DNA of 64,000 nucleotides from Filosporella fistucella (taxonomy: Eukaryota > Ascomycota > Leotiomycetes > Helotiales): contig JAQJZZ010000010.1 in NCBI GenBank assembly GCA_030077755.1, positions 3,596,001 to 3,660,000 of the forward strand, written 5' to 3'. A program made the translations under genes and the position numbers. Under the pieces are notes generated by a model that searched no databases, was not told where the DNA came from, and saw only the letters and a list, made by a program, of their open reading frames with translations. Positions within the stretch are counted from its first letter, which is position 1. Every line of letters begins with the position of its first letter. Of the stretch, positions 33,711 to 46,051 are shown piece after piece.

Positions 33711-35963
33711 CTAGAATCTCGAGGTGAAGCTTCGACCCATTGTTGGTCTCGAGGTTTGTTTTGGTGTACTCTTGGTATTGCCGTTTGAACCCGAGCCGAT
33801 CTTTTGAAAACCTTGCATGATGTCCCAGCCCTCGTTGATATCCTCAGCCAAGAACTCAGCGCCATAAAAATCCTCTTGTGGAAGATCAAATGGCGTGAGA
33901 CCAAAGTTTGGACTATTGAGTTTGGATGGAGATCCAAGGCCCAGAAGCTTACTTGGTGAATCCATAAGTCCAAAGCTTTTGGTAGGTGAGTTATATACTG
34001 GGGGTTGCATATTGGGAGTATACTTTAGTAGCGGTGTAGAGGTGACACTCTTATTGAAATGGTTTGTGTTTGAAATATCAGCAAGAATATTCGCTGACCT
34101 CGACCTGTCTAGTCTTGGACGCTTGGCGGATTTCTTTTCAGGCGAACCGTTTCCAGGTATAGTCAACAGACCAGCAGACGAATCGGCAAAGACGTCAAAG
34201 TCTACAGAAAAGTCTTGAAACATGTAACTGGAATCTTCGAGATTGAAAGCTGGACTCCAGGGCATATTCTCTTCCAAGCATACCATCCCTCGAAGTGGAG
34301 AGCCAACCATCTCCCGGACTCGATCCCGGTGCATGCGGAGATTTGTGTTTGGTGATACAGATGGCGGTGGCCGTACCGGAGCTTTTAGCTTGACAGCCGG
34401 TGTAAGTGGAGGCAGCATTTGAGAAGTCTCAACCTTGCCACGACGTAATGGAGATGAAGATGGAGGAGCAAACATGGGACGACTCTTAGTAGGACTATCA
34501 TATGATGACCCACGTAGACGAGCAATCTCCTCCTCAGCACGACCTCTCTTCAGTCTTGGCCGATCAATATCCGAGTTAAGTAATCTTCCAGGTCGAATTG
34601 CTGATGAATCTAGAGATGAGAAATATCCACTATCGTCCATTGAGGCATATTTCCGTTTGTGTGACCGAGATCTTGATGATGGTGGGAAACGTGGGACTGG
34701 CGGTGGTGTGTCGTTTCTCTTTGGTGCTTGACGGGCCACAGGAGGCGATGAGTTCATCATAGGAGGCGGCGAAGATTGAATCAAGGGTGAAGACGGGACA
34801 TTTTCTTGAGTTTCTTCCTCAACCTCGGGATCAGTAATGAAAGCATCTGAAGCTGGAATAGTAGCATCGGAGGACGCCTCCGTAATGACCGGCAATTGCG
34901 GCTCTGGTGGATTGTATGATGGTTGTGAAGAAGTGGGAAGCTCCGGTGGTGCGGGAATGAGCGTCTTGAAATGAGATGGATCTTGAGTAATAGGTGCTAA
35001 ATTCGTTGCCAACAAGGGAACATTCTCATTCGGTCCAGCCGTCTTCCGAGTAGCCTTATCCTTGATAAATTGATGCTCCATACCCGGTTCGATTGCCCAA
35101 TAATTCCCCTTTCCTGGATCGTCCTTTGGTCTCTCTTGCTTGATGAATGCCTTGTTCAGACTGAGATTATGTCGAATACTGTTTTGCCAGCCAGCATCTT
35201 TTTGTCCGTAGAAAGAATATGTGTCTGAAATCCAGCTGTATATTTGGGCCAGAGTAAGTCGTCGATTCGGTGCTCTCAGAATAGCCATGCCAATGAGTTG
35301 TGCATAGCTGTGAGCTGGCTTTGTTCCATCATCATGGAGTTCTGGAAACGAATCTGGTGCAGGTAATTCCTTTATATCCGATCCATCCTCGTCCTGTCCA
35401 TCCTCCAACTTTGCTCGCTTGTAAGGTCGTGTATCATGAATAGGTGCAGCTTCCATCAGACGTTTCCCCGGTGGTTTTTGCCCATAAAGTCCCTCTAGTG
35501 AAAAGTTCCCTCTCGGCAGCCCATCCTGGTACGGTGCTATTGGTTGTTGATAATATGGTTGTTGTCTATAATTCTCCTTATCTGTGCTACTCGAAAAATT
35601 TGTGAACAGAGCCTTCTGTGGCTTGAATTTCGACATCAGGGGTTGCTTCTTCTCCATGGAATCGGTGCTGTATGAGGATCCTCCTGGAGGTGGCATCGAT
35701 ATCATATTTAATTTGCTGCCAAACGGCGCTCTCGACGGTGAACTCGATGTCTGCTGCGCTGATTTCAGAGGTGATTGCTTGGTGGTACCCGATTGTGGCG
35801 GATTGAACACGATATTCCTTCTCGATGCAGCATTCTTTAGAGGTCGAAGTGGTGATATCTTCCGGGTATTTGAATTTGCAGATGGCATTGGGGCGCGATC
35901 GAACGAGGAGACTGAATCTTCGTAGATCTGCAGCGGCTGCTGCGAATAACGCGTCGACGACAT
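33711..35963 (-). CDS. Forkhead transcription factor (Sep1/Fkh/Hcm1-like)
   Basis: A single frame of 750 residues. The forkhead domain spans about residues 214-305: KPAHSYAQLIGMAILRAP, IYSWISDTYSFY, the recognition helix WQNSIRHNLSLNKAFIK (259-275), and a wing with PGKGNYWAIEPG. The first block reads PAHSYA where most forkheads have PPYSYA. No FHA domain is seen, unlike yeast Fkh1/Fkh2, so it is nearer to Hcm1 or fission-yeast Sep1-like proteins. The N-terminus has several SP/TP-type Ser/Pro-rich segments and a cluster of SPLR/SPSK motifs near the C-terminus, plausible CDK-site-like sequences for a cell-cycle regulator (inference). Nuclear; likely controls cell-cycle or septation genes by family knowledge. 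Confidence 0.92.
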   Translation of the reverse strand: MSSTRYSQQPLQIYEDSVSSFDRAPMPSANSNTRKISPLRPLKNAASRRNIVFNPPQSGTTKQSPLKSAQQTSSSPSRAPFGSKLNMISMPPPGGSSYSTDSMEKKQPLMSKFKPQKALFTNFSSSTDKENYRQQPYYQQPIAPYQDGLPRGNFSLEGLYGQKPPGKRLMEAAPIHDTRPYKRAKLEDGQDEDGSDIKELPAPDSFPELHDDGTKPAHSYAQLIGMAILRAPNRRLTLAQIYSWISDTYSFYGQKDAGWQNSIRHNLSLNKAFIKQERPKDDPGKGNYWAIEPGMEHQFIKDKATRKTAGPNENVPLLATNLAPITQDPSHFKTLIPAPPELPTSSQPSYNPPEPQLPVITEASSDATIPASDAFITDPEVEEETQENVPSSPLIQSSPPPMMNSSPPVARQAPKRNDTPPPVPRFPPSSRSRSHKRKYASMDDSGYFSSLDSSAIRPGRLLNSDIDRPRLKRGRAEEEIARLRGSSYDSPTKSRPMFAPPSSSPLRRGKVETSQMLPPLTPAVKLKAPVRPPPSVSPNTNLRMHRDRVREMVGSPLRGMVCLEENMPWSPAFNLEDSSYMFQDFSVDFDVFADSSAGLLTIPGNGSPEKKSAKRPRLDRSRSANILADISNTNHFNKSVTSTPLLKYTPNMQPPVYNSPTKSFGLMDSPSKLLGLGSPSKLNSPNFGLTPFDLPQEDFYGAEFLAEDINEGWDIMQGFQKIGSGSNGNTKSTPKQTSRPTMGRSFTSRF

Positions 35964-38726
35964 CGTGGATCGTCGACGACGCGGTAAGAGATCGAGTCGA
36001 GTACGGCTTCACAAATTCTACGCGTATTTCAGTGGCAGGTAAGTTTGATAGCGTTGAAGAAGCTGTAGCATCTGGTATTAGCCTTATTAAAGAAACTTTG
36101 AAGCTCGAAGAGGCTTTTGATGGAGTTGGTGATGGAGGTACTGTACCAAGTGGATTCTAAGGTGCGTTGGCTAGGATGGGCGATCGGATTGTGGAGCGAG
36201 ATTACGGTGGATTCCGCGGTGAAAGGCGTGGAAGCAAGGGAATGAGGTTCGGATCGAAACTTGTCTTAGGAAATATATCGAACAATGGCTCGGATGGAAA
36301 TGAAGCCGTTTTGTTGAAGGTGATTGAATTGATGCTGTAATGAGGTTGCCGACTTGAGGTTGAAGAGCTAAATTGAGGGAGGGGGAGGTAGTTGGAAGAA
36401 CAGAAGTGGAGGAGTGGTGGAATGATGTGAGATGCGGCACGGGCAAGTAAGAAAGAAGCAAGCAGCCACAATCCAAGGCAAATCTGCAGAGTCGTCGGAG
36501 CGTACAGTAGTGGCAAGATGATGATACAGCGGGGAAGGACAAGTGCAGAGTGGTATCCGTAGCCTGAGAGGAGCAGTCCGTAGTGCGGTGATACCTTGAT
36601 ACGACAGTACTGATGTGATATGCCGGAGGAAGTCTTGCAAGTCTTGCAAGCTTGTCTGCTTGGCGGGACGAGCAAGCAAGGAAGAAGAAAGACGACGTAA
36701 CTGCGAATTTGCAAGGTTTGCTGGTAGTCTCGCCAGGTATAGCAGAGCTAACTCTCGCGAGAGTCACAGATATCCGCTGATATTCAGATCTTCCACGAGG
36801 TATATCGGCCACAGTATACCAGCCAGGCCGTATCAAGCAAAGCTGTTCTGTTGGACAAGGAAGCGGATCCGCAAGACAGATTGGCTGCTGGTAAAGCTAT
36901 GTTTCTTTTCTCTCTTTTCCTCTAGAGCTTGGTAGCAGGCTTTACGTTTCTGGCTATTCTCTGCCCGTTTCTCTTTTCCCTTCTTCTTGCGTCGAGTATA
37001 GGAAACGAATGGTCGACTGCGAGACGCTCAGGTCTGCAGTTCTCTCTATCTGACGCTCTCTGGTCTAGGATACGCTCAAGCACGGGTGATCGATTGGAGG
37101 AGCTTCGTTCGGGACGAGAAGTGGTAATGGTGGTGGTCGAGGTCGAGCTGGGCTGGGCGCTAAGAATGAGCGCGACGCGACGTGTTGTTTATTCTGCCAT
37201 CAACGCGCTGAGTCAATCGAGCCAATTAGAATGACGGGATTGTATAGCGCATGAATTATTATAGAACATTGGCGTCTTCCACTTCTGACAGGCTGGAGTT
37301 TGCGAAAAATTTCTGAATTGGTTTGATATCGTACTACGGCTACGAGACTTCAGAGTGGGTATTAATCAAGCATATTCCTCCTTCCAAAAACATTTTTCTT
37401 CTGTAAAAGTTAAATTATGGAGCAAACACTAACTCACTGCCAACAATCCATCTTGACAATCCCATTCTTCACTCACCATCCCATTCTCTCCTCCCATATC
37501 CCTTCCTCTTCATCCACTCAGTACAGAGTACAACCCTACCCATCCCTCCTAATTTCCATCTTCATGCAAAAGTTTCACATGGCCAGTTTCCCTCTGAACA
37601 CTTCCAATACCCGTCCAATCCCGTCAACTTCCTCAATCCATGCTCAGCCTCCTATATCCCTTAACCCTACAATCCGTGCCCTACCTAATATAAAATTACA
37701 CTTTGAACAACGCACCGTGAGTCTATGCTTTTCGGGACCGTTGTGGCCTGTGGTACGGCAGATGGCGGGTTTGTGTTTGACCTGACTCTTTGATATTTGT
37801 TCTGATGAGAGAGAGAGAGAGTTCGTCTGATTCTTGGTTCTTGGGTTTGAGAGTTTGATGAGAATTTAAAACATATGTTCGTACGAGGTCAAAATGTATG
37901 CACGAGAGAACCCTATTCCCCCTTTGCCATTCCCTCATACTGTCCATCCGGTCTCTAAATTTCCAGCTTTTCTCCTCAGCTTCAATACTTACAATACTCA
38001 CATCCCGTCCCGTACTCCCTCTCATGCCTCCGTAGAACAGCCCAGAACCCATCCCACCCCATCCCTCCAAGCTCCAAGCCGAGACTCAAATCTTTTCTTA
38101 GAGCCTTAGAGCAAAAATATCTTCCGAGAAATGACGACATGAGACATTTTGCATTCGGAGATGCCGGTGGGGTTTGTCACGGAATGAAAATTGTGAAAGG
38201 GTTGTGCTGGAGAGTTGTGCAAGCATATAAACTTGAGGTATGAAGCGAGTTGTGCATGTGTGGAGGGGAAGAGTTATGAAGCTATGAATAGTCAAGCTTG
38301 GGGGTAAACTGTCGAGATGGAAGAGAGAGATGATGGAATGGAACCGAGAGTACCTAAGGGAGGTGAATGGAGGAGAAGATGGAATGGAGTGGTATAAGGA
38401 AGTATACTCTGTACACCATTGTTTCTTGATCCTGTGTCACTTCTTAAACAAGTTGAGCATAACGATTCAAATGACGTGCGAACACAGAGCTTAAGTAATA
38501 TACTCTTTCTTCTTCATCATACTACACATCACATATAGCCAACATGTGACCGCCACAATACAAACTACACGAAACCCTTTCCTCATCAACCTTCCTTCAC
38601 CCGAAATCCGTCCATCCCATCAAACCCAGTATCCAAAGCAACCCGCTGGAGAGAACGCCGCCCAATGCTTCTTCGTAACACCGCATGCCAAAAGAAATCG
38701 AAGCCGCTATCGAGAAGACACGCCAT
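35964..38726. other. Long 2.8-kb region between forkhead and MID1, no gene seen
   Basis: The left part is the upstream region of the leftward forkhead gene; the right part lies beyond the 3' end of leftward MID1. Several open stretches of 100-220 codons occur (for example 36171-36836 leftward), but overlapping open frames on the same DNA and Ser/His/Leu-rich composition mark them as chance. A GA microsatellite sits at about 37807-37821. A long regulatory leader for the forkhead gene is plausible. Confidence 0.45.
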
Positions 38727-40825
38727 TCACATCAACATCAACCCCGTTCCCAACAAGCTAATAAGCAAAATCGTCTGCGACGGCAATACCTGATTGCTCG
38801 CTCCGAGATAGTACAACACCCCCGGAACATTACAAGTAATGTTTGTGATTCTTCCGTTCTTGTCCTCACCAATCAATGGCTTCTGTCCATAGCTTCCGGC
38901 AAAGCTGATATCACCTGGTTGCGGACAGTTGAAGCCTAGAGATGCGGGACAGCTTTTGACTATTTCGTAACACAGATCTTCGCATGGTAGTACCTCCTTG
39001 TACGGCCCCGGAACTACTTTCTCGTCAATCAGAGGATTGCGAGAATTATTCGTGATCGCTGCGTTCTTGCCCTGGGTACGAAGGGAGTCGGGAAGAAAAG
39101 AGCCGTCGAGCAACGGCTGTCCTTCAGCTCTTGGCTGGAGCCAGGGAGCAGTGGAATTGAAATCCGTACATCTGGGGATATTCACTGAACACACCCACTG
39201 CTTATAAGCTTCCAAGCAACTGGAGCAATTCCGCGCAAGAGAGTATTGCGCTGATGATGTAGTTTCGCAAGGCGTCAAAGACATGACGTTTTGGAAATTC
39301 TGGTAATATTCTTGTGTTGCATTATCGTAAAAGGAGGCAAGCGCACTCATATTGGGAAAGTTCTTCGGGTTCGAGGGAACGGCGTAAGCAACTTGGTCGC
39401 AGAAAGACAATTCATAGATGACGGCACAATTACCACCTATTGTGAATTAGCATGATTGGCCTATGGTGAAAGAGCTTACTACTAACCTGACAGTGTTTCA
39501 AAACTTGTCATATTGAAGACCTGACCTCCACCTCCAACTACACCTTCACCACTTGATGTTGAGTTACCATTCATAGCTAAAGCAACATTGTACTTTCTGC
39601 CCGGACTTAGTCCAGTAACATAGAATTGTTGTCTTGGCAAAGCTCCCTCCCCAATATTTGTCATTCCAGTCACTATCTTGCTTACTGTTTGACCTTGTCG
39701 AGATGCAACGATCTCTGCTTTAGCTTGCATCCCGCAATATGATCGTTCCAGTCCAGTCAAATCAAAGGTCGACGAATTTGAATCAGTCAGAAACACAGTA
39801 AATGGCGGCGTAATATCCATCCATTCTTCATAAAGGGTCGAGTTGGAGGAATCTGACATGAAAGGGTCGGTAAATAGTAGGGCAGAGGAGTCGTCACTGT
39901 CCTTCAGGAATATGTTCGGATCAGAAGTATTCCAATAAGCATGGTACGGTGCATCTATCGAAGCAGCAATCTCCATATTGTATACTCCGGTAAGGCCAGT
40001 ATCATTCTTGGCAAAAACACCCATCCACACATCGCCAGTCGCATTAAGTGTATAAAGAGCGTATCCATTGACTAGCTCCACCATATCCTGGCGATTTGAA
40101 GGCGCTGTTGGCCCTGGGTTGGTATTGTTTGAGTCTGTAGACACATACAGCTGTAGCTGAGAGGGTACTTTTGTTGTAGCGTTCCATTCTGGCTGACTGC
40201 AAGTTGTAACAGTAATATATAATGTGCGATTCTTTTCGGCACTTGATTGTCGAGTTTCCAGTTTTACCTGTTCCTCGCCCTCTTCTTGCCTTGACTCCGA
40301 TGTCTCAATATTTCCCCGGCTTCGTAAAACTCTGTCCAGTATAATTTGTGATGGAAGTCCCGGTGTTGGGGGAGATTTCGCTCCCCATAAAGAGGCATTT
40401 CGAAACATGTAAGAGACCAGAGTTCCAAGAGGAACATTACTCTGCTCCTTACGATTGTTGATTAAAATCGTGATGTCCGGGGTCGCTCTCCCAATGATTC
40501 CTCTATCTGCTCCGATGAACTCCGCTTCGTATGTCATTTCCCTCAACTCTAGGTCCTCATACTCAACATCTAAGAACGGCGCATGTAACCGGTCATGATT
40601 ATGATCCTCCGGTCGTATCGAGTCAACCTCTGCTGCATATGCAAATTGTGGAAATGAAAAGGCTAGATATAGAACAAGAATCGTTACCGATGCTATGAGG
40701 GATGCCGCAAGTCGTGATTGCAGCGGACTGAGTTTTGGGAGGGGCATTGCGGTTGTAAGATCGTGTCGCGCATTGGGAGGTTCGACTGATTCGCTGATAT
40801 GATTCTTCGAAGACGTTTTCATCAA
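38727..40825 (-). CDS. MID1: Stretch-activated calcium channel subunit Mid1
   Basis: Partner of Cch1 in the plasma-membrane/ER high-affinity calcium influx system, needed for calcium homeostasis, pheromone and stress survival. Two exons (39487-40825 and 38727-39436, intron 50 nt) give 682 residues joined at LSG|GNCAVIYEL. Features: an N-terminal hydrophobic segment (SLIASVTILVLYLAFSFP), a large extracellular region with many N-glycosylation sequons (NRTL, NATT, NDTG, NSST) and a Cys-rich second half (FCDQVAYAV, CSSCLEAYKQWVC, IPRCTDF, PCEDLCYEIVKSCP, FNCP). The C-terminus is hydrophobic (ILLISLLGTGLMLM), either a TM end or a GPI-anchor-like signal. Start: Met at 40825, but an internal Met at 40747 (MPLPKLSPLQSRL) precedes the hydrophobic segment directly and could be the true start. 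Confidence 0.92.
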
Positions 40826-41517
40826 GGTCGTTGAATTAAAGATGCCATGGCATTTTCTTGGTTCTTCTTTTCTCGTTCAATTGACTTCGTCGTCAGAACG
40901 TCGTTCTTGGAGTCTTGGTGTTTGACCTGGCTTGGTCCTCAAACTCGCTATCGCATTGCTTTATTTTTAGTCTCACATCCGAGCTAAGCTACTTGAGGAA
41001 TCACACGCTCACAAGCACATGCATGCACATGCAATACTTAAATACCTGAAGCTCCATCGTTCATAATGAAGCTCCGATATTGGTACTCAACATGGTAATT
41101 TCATAGTTGTCTCAGTAAATCAGGTTTTGAGCTTCAACATTCATGCATTTACAGCTTCGCAAGCTTTCACAGGCAAAATAGACCCTGTTTTCAGCACCTG
41201 GCAATAGCACAATCAAGGAAATGTTGTAAAAGAATCGATAAGAGCTTTCATAGTGGAATTTATCTGAATTCCTGTGGAAGCATGTTTCCCCATATGAGAT
41301 TCGTTCCGCCCTGATTCATTACTTCCTTCGTATCGTAACCCACCAACTCCCTTGACAAAAGACCGCCCGTCCCATTATCAACATGCTCTCCCCAGTTTCT
41401 CAACCATTCTCCCCACCCGTTTTACTTTGTATTCATAAGATTTCATATGCTGGTCGTATAATTGGCTGTTCGTGATGGCGTTGGCATTCCAACATATGAA
41501 TCATTATTCTAAGACGC
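40826..41517. other. Intergenic between MID1 and YOP1
   Basis: Upstream region of leftward MID1 and downstream region of leftward YOP1. No gene seen. Confidence 0.5.
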
Positions 41518-42223
41518 TTACAAGGCCTTGTCATCGACCTTGGAGCGCAGGTTGGCAGCAGTTGCACCTGGTCCAGAGAAATATCTGGCGAAAACTGGCT
41601 GAATGAAGGAACGGAAGACGATTTGAGCACCTCTTGAAGACATTGTTAGGATATTTAGTGGATATAGAATGCATAGACTTACCCAGTGACCGGGAGGGCG
41701 AGCCAGAGAATAAGAACAAACTTGAATGTGTAGTAGAATGGGAACCAGTAGACGGCGCTGATGGCACTCTCAAAGACAGTCAAAAAAGCAAAGACAACCC
41801 AGTACTTTTGCCCATTAGTGGCGTTCAAAAGGCCAGTTGCGAATGCACTTACTGTGAGCCATTGCGTGTCATCGGACTTGCTGACGCTGAAAAGAGCCTC
41901 AAGAGAATAATACCCAGGAATGACGAAGCCAGCAAAGTTCGTAAGAAGTTGACCCCCGATGTTGAAAAAGATGAAGAAGAAGTAGGTTGCGATCAGACCC
42001 AGGAAAGCATAGACCTTAGGAACGGAGGTCTGCTTCTCGAGGTTGTTTAAGACAGGATACTTGGAGAGCTGATGTTTATCAATTAGTATTAAAATCTAGA
42101 GACTCCTGTGATGCATCTGGAGGCCAGCTATGCGCGTCAACAGAAGCTAGGGGAATATCGTGTGCTCACCTCCTTATCAATCTGGGAAATATGGGCCTGA
42201 GCTTTGTCCTGGAATGAAGACAT
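41518..42223 (-). CDS. YOP1: ER-shaping protein Yop1 (REEP/TB2-DP1-HVA22 family)
   Basis: A membrane-curving hairpin protein that stabilises tubular endoplasmic reticulum together with reticulons. Four exons (42170-42223, 41853-42068, 41683-41804, 41518-41632) join in phase to 168 residues, the normal length. Visible: an N-terminal soluble part ending IDKELSKYPVLNNLEKQT, hydrophobic hairpins (YAFLGLIATYFFFIFFNIGG and YWVVFAFLTVFESAISAV), the family motif GFVIPGYYSLEAL, the stretch SKSDDTQWLTYWVVF, and the tail FRSFIQPVFARYF. Introns carry consensus GTGAGC/GTAAGT donors. No single open stretch covers the gene, so it is easy to miss without splicing. Confidence 0.95.
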
Positions 42224-43397
42224 GATGAGTTTTCTTGCGAATATGTGTGGTGATGCAAAACAGGTCTGTAGAACAAGCGATTAATGATTTTTGATGCTGG
42301 AGGGTTGGCAGGTTGGTTTTGAGCGAGACTGTTATGATGGTTTGTGCGATGCGATGGTGGGAGAAGGGGGAAGGAGATGACGTTGCGCCAGAAGGAAGGT
42401 CTAACATTTGAGGGTCACTAGCTTCCTTTTGATACGGCCGATCCGATCAAGCCACTTTTCGAAATTCCATCCCTGGCTTTGGCCAGAGATGGGTTTGGCA
42501 TTACGAAGGTCACATGCAAATTTTCGATATTTGTGAAGCATCACAATGAGGAGCCTTCTGACCGGAATATTTAGTAGAACGTAAACAATATCGTTGTATC
42601 TTGGGAGACAATATCTAGGGAAGGGAGAAATATACCAAAACCTCTGATGCCTGGCCGTTTTCACATTGCTGACTGTCACTACCGCTGCAACAGATTGCAA
42701 ATGACGATTGTGGACTTAGTAGGCTGCAAGATAACTCCAAAAAGAAAACAGGAAGCTACTCATATGATTTTTTAATCGGATTTCATTTCCTGCACGGGTT
42801 GTCTCGATTCTGAATAATCAAAGCTTGAAATTATGTGGTAATTTCTCATGTCAGACATCAGCTGCTGTCATATTATTTAGGGTGGCAACATATCAAAACA
42901 ATGCCAATTATTCCTCTTGACATAACAATTCCGCCGTAAAAAGTTCAACGCACAATCATACAATACAACTGTGATAAAAGTTATCAATGAGTGATCTAGT
43001 ATTAATTGACGAGAATAAAAATAATATCTAAAGTAATATTAATTTTTGTCGTGCTCCCTTCCCTCTCTTTTCAAAGAATGTCCGAATCTCGGCAAGAGCC
43101 AACGAAGCGAGCGCCCGCCGTCGCTTCATCAACACGACTTTGTTTACGATGCCTCCAATGTCAACTTTTCTCAACAACATCAATATTGGAACCACGACTC
43201 GACATCCGAATAGCTTCGAAGCCTCCGTTCTGATATCAAGTGATATGTTCAATCGGTAGACGCGACTCTGAGCCCATACAAAATCCGCGACGCTCTCGAA
43301 TCATTGCGGTCGCATAATAAACAACAAACTCCCAGCCACTTGCAATTTGGCCCCAGCCGCGATCGACAGCATATAATACTCACTTCTCGCAGACATC
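42224..43397. other. Divergent promoter region of YOP1 and the RFX gene
   Basis: About 1.2 kb, AT-rich in the middle (42840-43040). No gene seen; carries the leaders of two divergent genes. Confidence 0.5.
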
Positions 43398-46051
43398 ATG
43401 GGTAAGGAAACATTTCCACATCCGTCTGCGACACGCGGGAACATGCGATAGCAGAGTGATTGAGAGCCATTGCTAATTGCATCATATATCACTAGACCAG
43501 CAACCAGGCGAAAACAAATCCGCCAAATCTCGATCACGATCCAACACTGCTGCTTCGAGTAGGAGCAGGAAGCGTCCGCTTTCACGCGCATCTACAACAA
43601 GTATCCATAGTGGAGTAACTCAGCCTCTTGTAGAGCATCAACCTATAAATCCTACTGAATACCACCCACAATGGTATGAACAGAATCCTCATGCGCAACA
43701 GAGATTCCAAAGTATGAGCCAACAAATGACCCCGGAAGATATGGTCATTCATTCCGCATCACAACTCCAGAACCCTCGAGAGTATGATATTGATCCTTCA
43801 CTTGGGGCCGTTCCGCACCATCCTCTAGCATATGCTCAAGAACCCCACTATAAGCCTGATCACGGGCGGCAATCTATGCCAACCGATCTCTATGGAGCAG
43901 GTTATGGTGAAGTAGACAGTCAATTAATGGAAGTTCGCAGCGATGAACAAGATGATGTGGATTCTCTTGCTGGCGCCGGAGCGGCACCAAAGAAATCTAC
44001 GAAGTCAAGTGCAGCAAATGAATTGGAGATGAGACAGCTTTTCCAAGCAAATAGGCATAAAAGTTTACCACAGGTCGCTACTGAACTCCATGGTAATGAA
44101 AGAGGGCCACAATCAGAAAGACAAAGACAAGTATTTGCTATGCTTTGGTAAGACAGTCCCATGATCTTCTCAAGTGACTTACAACTTACACAAATCTTCT
44201 TATAGGATTAGCCAGGTCTGTGATAAAGGCAAAGGATCTGTACCGCGAGGTAGAGTCTATGCGAACTATGTTTCTAGATGTGCTACTGAACGAGTCACGG
44301 TCTTGAATCCCGCCTCTTTTGGTAAACTCGTCCGTGTCCTCTTTCCCGGACTCAAGACCAGAAGACTTGGTGTTCGAGGAGAATCCAAGTATCACTACGT
44401 GAACTTCAGTCTCAAAGACGACCAACCAGAATTGACAGAGACACAAAAGACACAACCAGTTCCCAGCTTCAACGATGTGCCCAGCTTTGCAACAAGCTTC
44501 AAGTAAGTCATGCATTACATTTACAAGTTGCCTTACTCACCCAATATTAGTCATAGTATGTCGTCCCATACGCAATATCCTGTTGATAGGGCAGCTTTCC
44601 CTTCTCCCACTATTCCTCAAACCCAGGAGCCGAAAAGTCAACGCTCAGATGGGTTTATCCGACCACACAGCCTGTACAACCAACCAGAGATTCATGGTGT
44701 CGCTCAGTTGGAATCCACGAGTAGTAAAATGTCTCAACGACTTCTTTTCGCTCCTGTCACAGAGCCAGCACCACAGGAGTATGAACACATCTCCCTTCCA
44801 AAGATTGAGCCACATATCCCCGCCGGGACGGATCCTGATGCGGCATCTGCTTTGACGGCCCTTTACCGATCGCACTGCACATCTTTAATTGATGCGCTCC
44901 GCTTTTGCAAGGAGAAAACCTTCTTCCACCTATTCACTTCTTTCCACGGAACACTCACGATGCCCGTCCAGAAACTGTTCGCAAACCCAAGCATAGGTCC
45001 TTGGATAGAAGAGTGTGATTTCGTTATGTATCAGAAGATGATGCGAGTGGTGGCCCCAGTGACTCTCCAAGTTGCACCTAAGGCTGTTCTGGATGCACTT
45101 CGAAATATCGCCGAGAAGCTTGTTTCTCACATCCAGAACTGCTTCCAAGGACACCCAAGTCATGTACTGAATGCGAAAATTGCTCCCGCCACTCTCTTTG
45201 CAGGTTTACTCGATCGTGAACTCAGGGTCAACTTGACGGCTCATGCTGCAGCAAATATGCTGTCCAATCCAGCCAACCGGGATCAGATGTATGAAGATTG
45301 GATCACTATGGTTCGAACCAGAAAGGTTGCCGAGTGCGTTCCAACAAGAGGCATGGATGATGTTGTGAACTTGTTTCTTACTGAGATCAGGGATCTACTT
45401 GATCCTGTTAGTGTGCATTGGGATGTTGAGGGACTCACACCTTACGGAGAGATGGCTTTGCGGACAGGTCGTCAGCAACAAGCAAGTATCCACGCGGACA
45501 ATTCGACAGAAAACGTTTTGGACCGTTGGGTCAGCTTCTTGCATTCACTCCCCGGCAAATTTCCATATGCTACTCATGCTGAAATTGTTTGGTGCGTTCA
45601 GAGTGTAGGCACAGCAGTTATGAGAGACTTGACCATTGCTCAAGGCAAGAGTTTCGGCGCTTGGTGGGTCACTAAATGTTGGATAGATGAAATGATCGCC
45701 TTCATTGCAGAGCAAGGTGGATTCATGGAATACAAGACCTCTCAACGTGGCCAGACAGATGCTAGCAAGCAGAATGTAGCCAGTCGAGCTACCAGCCACC
45801 ATGAAAGTCGATACAGCACTGGAAGTGACGATTTTCTCCGAGAGAATGGCGGAGTTGATGGAAATATGTCAGCACCCAGACCGATGGATGTCACAAGTCA
45901 AGCTGCGATGAATATGGCAGCTGGACATGATGATAGTGGAATTGGAATTCGAACCCCAGATGAAGAGTTCATGGGAAAATATGAGTATAGCCGCAATGAT
46001 ACTCACCCTTCACTTGGAGCGAGTGACATGGGTCTTGGAATGCCACAATAA
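43398..46051 (+). CDS. RFX-family winged-helix transcription factor (CPCR1/RfxA-like)
   Basis: Four exons (43398-43401, 43496-44147, 44206-44502, 44551-46051) join in phase to 817 residues. The first coding exon is just ATG plus one base, spliced to DQQPGENKSAK. The RFX DNA-binding domain spans about residues 190-295: MRQLFQANRHKSLPQVATEL, then RQRQVFAMLWISQVCDKGKG, VPRGRVYANYVSRC and VLFPGLKTRRLGVRGESKYHY. The long C-terminal half holds the RFX dimerisation-type region (ALTALYRSHCTSLIDALRFC onward), then a polar tail with DSGIGIRTPDEEFMG. Relatives include CPCR1 of Acremonium (cephalosporin regulation) and RfxA of Talaromyces, which act in cell division, morphogenesis and secondary metabolism. 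Nuclear; probably essential or pleiotropic (inference). Confidence 0.93.

Noticed and set aside
36171..36836. 221-codon leftward open frame upstream of the forkhead gene
   Set aside because: Three leftward frames are open over the same DNA, giving Ser/His/Leu-rich chance translations; typical of pyrimidine-rich leader DNA.
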